64,000 bases of DNA, from NCBI RefSeq assembly GCF_011759375.1, contig NZ_JAARML010000009.1, positions 124,001-188,000 of the forward strand, in the 5' to 3' direction. The translations under genes and the position numbers were made by a program. Shown here piece by piece: positions 57,784 through 64,000 of the stretch. Under the pieces are notes generated by a model. The model saw only the letters and a list, made by a program, of their open reading frames with translations, searched no databases and was not told where the DNA came from. Every line of letters starts with the position of its first letter. The stretch's first letter is position 1. Source of the DNA: Paraflavitalea devenefica (GTDB lineage Bacteria > Bacteroidota > Bacteroidia > Chitinophagales > Chitinophagaceae).

Positions 57784-59538
57784 TTACCGGTCAATATCTG
57801 CCAGCACAAAATCCACACTACCCAGGATAGAAAGCAGGTCTGCTACGGTATAGCCCTTACTGATGTAAGGAACCATCTGCATGTGCGGAAATGACGGAGT
57901 CCTTATCCGCACCCGGTAGGCTGCTGTATTGCCATCACTCACCAGGTAATAACTGTTGGCTCCCTTGGTGGCTTCAATGCAGCTCATGGCCTCTCCGGGC
58001 GGGATCACCGGTCCCCAGCTCACATTCAGGAAGTGGGTGATCAGTGTTTCAATGTCCTGCATGGTATGTTTCTTCAGGGGCGGTGTGGTGAGGGGATGAT
58101 CGGCCTTGTAATTTCCTGCGGGCATGTTATTGAGGCACTGCTCCACGATACGCAGACTTTGCCGCATTTCTTCTACGCGCACCAGGGAGCGGTCGAAGCA
58201 ATCACCGTTTTGTGCAATGGGAATCTCAAAGTCGAACATTTCATACCCTGAGTAGGGACGCTTTTTGCGGAAGTCCCATTCAAAACCACAGGCTCTCAAA
58301 CCAGGACCTGTTACACCCCATTCAATGGCTTCCTCCAGCGTGTAGATACCAATGCCTTTGGTGCGGGCTTTGAACAGGCGGTTACGAATGACCATGTTGT
58401 TGTACTCACGCAGTTTTGCAGGGAAATAATCAACAAAGTAACGAACCAGTTTATCCCATCCATTGGGCAGGTCCTGTGCTACCCCACCAATGCGGAACCA
58501 GTTGGGGTGCATACGGCCACCGCAGATCGCTTCAATGATGTCGAAGATCTTTTCACGGTCGGTAAACATGTAGAATACTGGTGATAGCTGGCCCAGGTCC
58601 TGTGCAAAGGTGCCAAACCAAACGAGGTGACTGTTGATGCGGAATAATTCGCACAACATCACCCGTATCACTTTCACCCGGTCTGGCACTTCAATACCTG
58701 CCAGTTTTTCTACTGCCAGTAAATAAGCGAGATTATTCATGACCCCGCCTAAGTAATCTACCCGGTCTGTGTAGGGAATATAAGTGTGCCAGCTTTGCCG
58801 CTCTCCCATCTTTTCTGCGCCGCGGTGATGGAAGCCGATCTCCGGCACGGCATCTACAATGTCTTCACCATCCAGTTGCAGAATGATGCGCAGTACACCG
58901 TGTGTACCGGGGTGCTGCGGACCGATGTTCAGGAACATGAAATCAGCATCCTCACTTTCCCTTTGCATGCCCCACTCTTCGGGCTTAAACCGCAATGCCT
59001 CCATTTCAATATCCTGTTTTTCATCCCACAACTTAAATGGCCCCATTTCTGTGGCCCTTGCCGGATGTTCTTTGCGGAGCGGATGACCTTGCCAGGTCAA
59101 TGGCATCAGGATCCTTTGCAGGTGTGGGTGACCGTCGAAGCGGATGCCAAACATGTCGTACACTTCCCGTTCATACCAGTTGGCGTTTTTGAAAAGGGAA
59201 GTGATAGAGGGCAGCGAAGGATACTCCCCCAGCAACGGCACTTTCAGCCGGATGAAACTATTTTGTTCAAATGAAAACAGGTGATATACCACTGTGAAGT
59301 CTGCATGGGTAGCAGCTACGCCGTTTCTCTTTGTCTTGTCGCGTTCATCAATCCCGCACAGGTCGTACAAGAGAGGGAAAGATTGTGGAATGTCCCACTT
59401 GAGGTATTGAATAACAGGCACTACTTTGTCCTTTGATACCCATATAGTGGGTACCTCATCAACAGTTTGCTGCTGGTATAAGATGTCAGCGCCAAAGCTG
59501 TGTTGCAGATGCTGGAATATGTGATTCGCATCCGGCAT
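57784..59538 (-). CDS. nuoCD: Fused NADH-quinone oxidoreductase subunits C and D
   Basis: The 584-residue protein joins a NuoC part (about 1-165, YEREVYDMFGIRFDGHPHLQ, RILMPLTWQGHPLRKEHP) to a NuoD part with FLNIGPQHPGTHGVLRIILQ, DREKIFDIIEAICGGRMHPN and the C-terminal FVLADIDR. The His/Tyr region of NuoD forms the quinone-reduction site with NuoB. C-D fusion is known from several bacterial groups, including enterobacteria and Bacteroidota. Confidence 0.96.
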   Translation of the reverse strand: MPDANHIFQHLQHSFGADILYQQQTVDEVPTIWVSKDKVVPVIQYLKWDIPQSFPLLYDLCGIDERDKTKRNGVAATHADFTVVYHLFSFEQNSFIRLKVPLLGEYPSLPSITSLFKNANWYEREVYDMFGIRFDGHPHLQRILMPLTWQGHPLRKEHPARATEMGPFKLWDEKQDIEMEALRFKPEEWGMQRESEDADFMFLNIGPQHPGTHGVLRIILQLDGEDIVDAVPEIGFHHRGAEKMGERQSWHTYIPYTDRVDYLGGVMNNLAYLLAVEKLAGIEVPDRVKVIRVMLCELFRINSHLVWFGTFAQDLGQLSPVFYMFTDREKIFDIIEAICGGRMHPNWFRIGGVAQDLPNGWDKLVRYFVDYFPAKLREYNNMVIRNRLFKARTKGIGIYTLEEAIEWGVTGPGLRACGFEWDFRKKRPYSGYEMFDFEIPIAQNGDCFDRSLVRVEEMRQSLRIVEQCLNNMPAGNYKADHPLTTPPLKKHTMQDIETLITHFLNVSWGPVIPPGEAMSCIEATKGANSYYLVSDGNTAAYRVRIRTPSFPHMQMVPYISKGYTVADLLSILGSVDFVLADIDR

Positions 59539-59573
59539 ATTTTACTATCCCCCTTCCGGGGTAATTTGGTTTC

Positions 59574-60212
59574 CTACACTTCGTCCACTCCTTTGAAGTT
59601 CACCATGTTCATTCGCTCTTCCCGTTTTTTCTCCTTCATAGAAGTAAGGTTTGGTTTAATCACGCCCTGTTCACCAATCATCCAGCTCAGGGGGCGTCTT
59701 TCTTTGCTCACTGCATCACCCAGTAACATTAGTCCCTGCATGAAAGCATCGGGTCTTGGCGGGCAGCCCGGTACATATACATCTACCGGTAAAAACTTGT
59801 CTACCCCTTGCACCACGCTATAGATATCGTACATACCTCCGCTGTTGGCACAGCTTCCCATTGAGATCACCCAACGGGGTTCCATCATCTGTTCGTGCAG
59901 CCTTTTGATAATAGGGACCATTTTAATAAAAACGGTTCCTGCTATTACCATAACATCTGCTTCGCGTGGTGTGCCCCTGATCACTTCTGCTCCAAACCGG
60001 GCCACATCATACTTACTGGTAATGCTGGTGGCCATTTCCACAAAACAACAGCTCAACCCAAAATGAAAAGGCCACATAGAGTTCTTACGTCCCCAGGCCA
60101 CCAGGTCCTGTACTGTAGTCAGCATAATACTTCTGCTGACAGCTTCTTCCATGCTGCCATTGCCCGACATGTTACCAATGGGATCCTCTGCTTTACTTAA
60201 CCACCATTTCAT
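59574..60212 (-). CDS. nuoB: NADH-quinone oxidoreductase subunit B
   Basis: The ATG at 60212 (MKWWLSKAEDPIG) is preferred to a TTG at 60236. The 212-residue subunit carries the terminal N2 4Fe-4S cluster ligands: GLSCCFVEMA, MGSCANSGG and VPGCPPRPDA. Electrons pass from N2 to the quinone. The C-terminus is basic. Confidence 0.96.
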   Translation of the reverse strand: MKWWLSKAEDPIGNMSGNGSMEEAVSRSIMLTTVQDLVAWGRKNSMWPFHFGLSCCFVEMATSITSKYDVARFGAEVIRGTPREADVMVIAGTVFIKMVPIIKRLHEQMMEPRWVISMGSCANSGGMYDIYSVVQGVDKFLPVDVYVPGCPPRPDAFMQGLMLLGDAVSKERRPLSWMIGEQGVIKPNLTSMKEKKREERMNMVNFKGVDEV

Positions 60213-60268
60213 GCTTACTGTATTACAAATTTTCAAATTGCAGCATCCGCCACTCTTTCCATTTTCTG

Positions 60269-60706
60269 CTATCCTTTCAGACCTTTCGCCATGGTCTTCC
60301 TTTTATATACTTTCAATATTTCGTTTGCATCAGCGCCAATATCCAGGGCTCCTATCCCCCATTCGTAGATGAGTACGACTACCAATTGGCCTATGAATAT
60401 CGCTGCTCCTACATAGCCGGCCCAACCCAACTCATAAAATCCCAATGCCCAGAGCATAATGAATACGGCTTCCACATCAAAGATTACAAACAACATAGCC
60501 ACTAAATAGAATTGTGCGGAGAAGCGAAGGCGGGCAGAGCCTGTTTGTTCTATGCCACCTTCATAGGGCTTGCCGGTATCACGGTCGCGGTGATGCTGAC
60601 CAAGTATGTATGACAGGAAGAGTATCGCTGCCAGCAATACCACTACTATACTTGCGTACAACAGCAATGGCCAAAGAGGAATGGTATGTATTTCATTTTC
60701 CGGCAT
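60269..60706 (-). CDS. nuoA: NADH-quinone oxidoreductase subunit A
   Basis: The 145-residue, three-helix subunit has KPYEGGIEQTGSARLRFSAQ, FYLVAMLFVIFDVEAVFIML with the conserved FDVE, typical of NuoA/ND3. It is the first gene of the operon. No full promoter box was seen in the 121-base gap before it; cotranscription with the CBS gene is possible. Confidence 0.95.
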   Translation of the reverse strand: MPENEIHTIPLWPLLLYASIVVVLLAAILFLSYILGQHHRDRDTGKPYEGGIEQTGSARLRFSAQFYLVAMLFVIFDVEAVFIMLWALGFYELGWAGYVGAAIFIGQLVVVLIYEWGIGALDIGADANEILKVYKRKTMAKGLKG

Positions 60707-60827
60707 GGCAATGACATTTCGTTAGATGGCGAATAGCCACCCTGCTCATTTTTTTAAATGCAGCTCAGTTCATCCGGCCAGGAAACACCTGTGCCTGTCT
60801 TAGTTTACAATTCCCTGTTGCTGGCTT

Positions 60828-61256
60828 CTAAAAAATGTAATGTTCCAGGTTCTCAATGATAAAGTCCTTCTCATTGATGACGTATTTCACTACGTCGCCA
60901 ATCGAGATAAGGCCAACCAATTCACCCTTTTCCAATACAGGCAAGTGCCGGATGAACTTGTTGGTCATCAATTCCATGCATTCTTCGATCTTCGTGTCAG
61001 GAGTAACAGCAACCACCGAGTCGGTCATAATGTCCCGTACCGAGGTTTCTTTGGAGGAGCGTCCTTTCAGGATTACTTTGCGGGCGTAGTCTCGTTCTGT
61101 AAAAATTCCGTCCAATGTTCCATCTTTTTCCACAACTACAAGGGCGCCAAGGTTCTTTTCTTCTAAAACCTCGAGAGCTTCGTACACACAACTGTCTGCA
61201 CTTACTGTATATACTACCCTGCCTTTTATTTGCAGGATATTTTGAACAGTACCCAT
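60828..61256 (-). CDS. CBS-pair domain protein
   Basis: The 142-residue protein consists of two CBS motifs: VYTVSADSCVYEALEVLEEK to DGIFTERDYARKVIL, and MTDSVVAVTPDTKIEECMEL to LVGLISIGDVVKYVI. Such stand-alone pairs bind adenosine nucleotides and often sense energy state. Being on the same strand 121 bases upstream of nuoA, it might sense energy charge beside respiration genes, which is only inference from placement. Confidence 0.9.
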   Translation of the reverse strand: MGTVQNILQIKGRVVYTVSADSCVYEALEVLEEKNLGALVVVEKDGTLDGIFTERDYARKVILKGRSSKETSVRDIMTDSVVAVTPDTKIEECMELMTNKFIRHLPVLEKGELVGLISIGDVVKYVINEKDFIIENLEHYIF

Positions 61257-61464
61257 TGTAAATGAATTTTAATGTTCATTTATAAATGAATTACAAGAAC
61301 TAATTGTACTGTTAAGTTATTAATTTTTCATTGAACCAAAAAAGTAATTTACAGGATGCTGCGTTCAGGGTAACCTTGTTTTCCGGCACCACTACCAACT
61401 ATCTGGCTTTCCGGAATGAGCCTGGCATAAGGCCCGGCAACACTGATTCTTCCGAACAAATAAG

Positions 61465-61472
61465 TAATTTTG
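61465..61472 (+). promoter_or_regulatory. -7 box before the isoaspartate methyltransferase gene
   Basis: TAATTTTG matches TAnnTTTG fully. It ends 11 bases before the ATG at 61484 and 23 before the ATG at 61496, which favours the second start. Confidence 0.45.
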
Positions 61473-61483
61473 AGTAGCAGTAA

Positions 61484-62185
61484 ATGGAGCAAATTATGTG
61501 GTATCCTTCATTTCTTATCGGACTGTTTTTGCTCGTAATGCCATGGCAGGAAGACCCGTACACTGCCCAAAGAACAAAAATGGTTAAGCAGCAGATTGAG
61601 CGGAGAGGGGTAAAAGACACCGTAGTGCTGAAGGCCATGCGAACGGTAAAAAGACATGCATTTGTGCCTGCCAGCCAGGCCGGCAACGCCTATGAAGACC
61701 GCCCACTTCCCATCGGTTATGGCCAAACTATCTCCCAGCCCTATATAGTGGCCTACATGACTGAAGTAATTAAACCGCAATCCAATTTTAAAGTGCTGGA
61801 GATCGGAACAGGTTCCGGCTACCAGGCCGCCGTTCTTTCTGCAATCGTGAAAGAAGTATACACGATCGAGATCATTCCTGAATTGGGTAAGTCGGCCACT
61901 GAACAATTGAAAAAAGCGGATTGCAAAAACGTGCAGGTAAAAACAGGCGACGGTTATCACGGATGGAAAGAGCATGCTCCCTATGATGCTATTGTTGTGA
62001 CTGCCGCTGCCGAATACATTCCGCCTCCGTTGATCAGTCAACTGAAGGAAGGAGGAAAGATGGTGATCCCGGTGGGTTCATCGTTTATGACACAAATGCT
62101 GATACTGGTAGAAAAGAAAAAAGATACAGCCACTACCAAAAGCCTGCTACCAGTAGCCTTTGTTCCGCTTACCAGGAAGAAGTGA
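61484..62185 (+). CDS. pcm: Protein-L-isoaspartate O-methyltransferase, exported
   Basis: The 233-residue protein has a hydrophobic signal-like start (WYPSFLIGLFLLVMPW) and then the PCMT pattern: MVKQQIERRGVKDTVVLKAM, FVPASQAGNAYEDRPLPIGY, GQTISQPYIVAYMTE, and SAM motif I VLEIGTGSGYQAAVLSA. It methylates isoaspartyl residues to start repair of aged proteins. An N-terminal signal suggests action in the periplasm, as in several Gram-negative bacteria. The start may be the ATG at 61496. The next gene follows 13 bases later. Confidence 0.9.
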   Translation: MEQIMWYPSFLIGLFLLVMPWQEDPYTAQRTKMVKQQIERRGVKDTVVLKAMRTVKRHAFVPASQAGNAYEDRPLPIGYGQTISQPYIVAYMTEVIKPQSNFKVLEIGTGSGYQAAVLSAIVKEVYTIEIIPELGKSATEQLKKADCKNVQVKTGDGYHGWKEHAPYDAIVVTAAAEYIPPPLISQLKEGGKMVIPVGSSFMTQMLILVEKKKDTATTKSLLPVAFVPLTRKK

Positions 62186-62198
62186 ATGAATTGAACAT

Positions 62199-64000
62199 AT
62201 GGTATACATAGCCATCAGAGGCCGGCTATTGTTATCGCTTGGGATGCTTTCTGCCGCCATCATTGCTTTCCAGTTGGCCCTCATGCAGGTATTATCCATC
62301 GTACAGTGGCATCATTTTGCCTATATGGTGATCTCGATGGCCTTGCTGGGCTTTGGCGCAGGGGGAACCCTATTGTCGCTTTTCAGGCAACGGTTATTAA
62401 AGCGTATCCATTGGCTGCTTCCTGTATTAATGATCAGTTGTGGTATTACCATGTCACTGGTGATCTATGTTTCGCAGTTTGCTTTTATCCGCTTTGATTC
62501 TTACCTGTTATTTGCCAACTATGCGCATATTGGCCGGCTGCTGCTTACTTACCTGTTGTTTTTCATTCCTTTTTTACTGGGAGCCCTTGCCATTGGCCTT
62601 ATTTTCGATCACTATGTAGCCCTTATCGGGAAAGTTTATTTTGCGAACCTGCTGGGTTCCGCTGCCGGGGGATTATTGTTGCTGGCACTGCTCTATTTTT
62701 TGTTGCCGCACCGGTTACCGGCATTCATTTCATTCCTGCCGGTAATAGCCGGGACGATGATCATTCCTGTTGATCATGAAAGCAGCAGATTCAAAAACAA
62801 AGTAGCACTGTTCCTCTTTGCTTTCATTGCTTTTATCTCTTGCACAGGCTCAATAATTATTCCCCCACAACTGCAGCTATCTCAGTTTAAAGATATCAGT
62901 AAAGCATTGTTATTGCCCGATGCACGCATAAAGCTGGAAAAGGCAAGTCCTTACGGACCTATACAGGCTGTTACTTCGCCTGTATTGCGTTATGCGCCCG
63001 GGCTAAGCCTTTTGGCCAGTCAACCGGTGAATGCCAGCACGGCTGTTTTTATTAATGGCGACTGGGTGGGTGCAGTTACCGGCTCCAGCCAGCCGGATAC
63101 AGCCTTTATATTGAATTATACCAGTTTTGATCTTCCTTACAGGATGGCTGACAGGAAAGATGTACTGGTGCTGCAAGCCGGCGCCGGTATAGCAGTAGCG
63201 CACGCACTCAGCCACCATGCCACCCAGGTTGTGGCCGTTGAGCCTAACGCCATCCTTGTTGCAGCTTTAAAGCATGAATTGGCAGCGGATAATGACTCCC
63301 TTTTTTATCAACCGGCAGTTACCGTACACACACAGGAGCCACGCAATTTCCTTTTTTCAGATACTACTCATTATGACCTGATCAGCTTGCCGGTTGCAGG
63401 CAGCTTTGGCGGGTCGGCCGGGTTGTATTCCCTGCATGAACAATTTATATTAACGAAAGAAGCGTTCTTATCCATGTGGCCCAGGCTCAAAGAAGGAGGC
63501 GCCATCAGCATCACCGCCTGGATGGATTATCCCGCCCGCAATCCGCTGAAATTATTGGCTACCCTGACAGAAGCACTGGAACAATTGAACATACGGCAAC
63601 CACAGCATCATATTGCGGCAATCCGGAGTTGGGGCACCATCAGCTTTGTAGTAACGAAATCAGCTTTAACCGGAACGGAAATACGAAACATCCGGAATTT
63701 TTGTAACCAATGGCAATTTGATCCGGCTCTGCTCCCGGGCCTGCAACCAACAGAAAGGGCCCGCTATCATCAGTTACAGGACAGCAGTTTCTTTCAGAAC
63801 ATGGATCAACTTTTGTCTACCGGGAGAGACTCGTTATATGCAGATTACGATTTTAATATTCGACCAGCGATAGACAACAGCCCTTATTTCTCACAATTTA
63901 TCCGCTGGAAAAGCCTGCCACGCCTCGCTGAATATTTTGGTAACCGCTCCATTCCTTTTTTTGAGATCGGATATGTATTGGTAGTGATCACACTGGTGCA
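62199..64000 (+). CDS. Spermidine synthase-like protein with N-terminal membrane domain, cut by window edge
   Basis: From the ATG at 62199 the frame stays open to the end of the window (600 codons). About seven helices (LLSLGMLSAAIIAFQLALMQ to ISFLPVIAGTMII, then a further one near FLFAFIAFISCTGSI) are followed by a periplasmic or cytosolic aminopropyltransferase-like Rossmann domain: DVLVLQAGAGIAVAHALSHH, ATQVVAVEPNAILVAAL, and YDLISLPVAGSFGGSAGLYS, HEQFILTKEAFLSM. The last helix begins near IGYVLVVITLV. Catalytic Asp residues of real spermidine synthases are not evident, so activity is uncertain. It follows pcm closely and may be cotranscribed. Confidence 0.75.
   Translation, partial: MVYIAIRGRLLLSLGMLSAAIIAFQLALMQVLSIVQWHHFAYMVISMALLGFGAGGTLLSLFRQRLLKRIHWLLPVLMISCGITMSLVIYVSQFAFIRFDSYLLFANYAHIGRLLLTYLLFFIPFLLGALAIGLIFDHYVALIGKVYFANLLGSAAGGLLLLALLYFLLPHRLPAFISFLPVIAGTMIIPVDHESSRFKNKVALFLFAFIAFISCTGSIIIPPQLQLSQFKDISKALLLPDARIKLEKASPYGPIQAVTSPVLRYAPGLSLLASQPVNASTAVFINGDWVGAVTGSSQPDTAFILNYTSFDLPYRMADRKDVLVLQAGAGIAVAHALSHHATQVVAVEPNAILVAALKHELAADNDSLFYQPAVTVHTQEPRNFLFSDTTHYDLISLPVAGSFGGSAGLYSLHEQFILTKEAFLSMWPRLKEGGAISITAWMDYPARNPLKLLATLTEALEQLNIRQPQHHIAAIRSWGTISFVVTKSALTGTEIRNIRNFCNQWQFDPALLPGLQPTERARYHQLQDSSFFQNMDQLLSTGRDSLYADYDFNIRPAIDNSPYFSQFIRWKSLPRLAEYFGNRSIPFFEIGYVLVVITLV

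Overview
The window is a chromosomal stretch of a Bacteroidota bacterium, most probably from the Chitinophagaceae (Chitinophaga/Niastella type). The grounds are a SusC/SusD operon preceded by an ECF sigma factor and a FecR anti-sigma factor, DUF4843, PKD-like and DUF4369-TlpA lipoproteins, a DUF2807 head-GIN protein, several promoters of the TAnnTTTG type, and a fused nuoC-nuoD gene. The family assignment is inference from gene content, not from a comparison.

Layout. 1-4040: the 3'-truncated end of a Tat-exported superoxide dismutase (minus strand), a PepSY-TM protein, and a V8-like serine protease overlapping a small carboxypeptidase-regulatory-like protein. 4170-14651 (minus): one regulated locus, ECF sigma, FecR, SusC (with STN domain), SusD, DUF4843, PKD-like lipoprotein and TlpA-like thioredoxin, reading as a sigma/anti-sigma controlled TonB-dependent uptake operon. 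15201-16106: a hypothetical Bacteroidota protein behind a good promoter.

16228-16474: tRNA-Ser(GCT) and tRNA-Pro(TGG). From the 3' end of tRNA-Pro to about 32.7 kb lies an accessory island. An exact 25-bp copy of the tRNA-Pro 3' end recurs at 29742, and further decayed tRNA-Pro tails lie near 24.6, 31.0 and 32.7 kb. Inside are broken genes (nucleotidyltransferase, IS1182 transposase, caspase-like peptidase, XRE regulator, a frameshifted Cys-rich protein) next to intact cargo: a TIGR04141/DUF6119-type protein, an 870-residue four-helix membrane protein of unknown family, a 469-residue protein with a C-terminal HEPN-like Rx4H motif, a GC-rich phospholipase D-like protein, a MacB/FtsX-type permease, a PIN/DUF6364 toxin-antitoxin pair with a visible promoter-operator, an esterase lipoprotein and an OmpA-family protein. 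The two large unknown proteins, each behind its own TAnnTTTG box, are the best candidates for an undescribed (possibly anti-phage) system. No integrase is visible.

32883-37375: a tight four-gene D-glucarate/galactarate catabolic operon (aldolase, GntP permease, tartronate semialdehyde reductase, glucarate dehydratase). 37401-45683: mostly minus-strand single genes: an Ntn-hydrolase with a membrane tail, a DUF2807 protein, two serine hydrolases, a small membrane protein plus a second copy of the small carboxypeptidase-regulatory-like protein, a methyltransferase, and an NTF2-cupin lipoprotein. 45854-60706 (minus): a complete complex I operon nuoA-B-CD-E-F-G-H-I-J-K-L-M-N, whose three largest intercistronic gaps all carry palindromic repeats. 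60828-64000: a CBS-pair protein, an exported protein-L-isoaspartate methyltransferase, and the 5' part of a membrane-anchored spermidine synthase-like protein cut by the window edge.

Non-coding structure of note: two arrays with a strict 11-bp period (14920-14974 and 42879-42977), a stem-loop repeat in the nuo operon whose two copies show compensatory base changes, intergenic-type repeats inserted in frame in the fecR gene, and a dispersed terminator-like hairpin present four times. No CRISPR array was seen.
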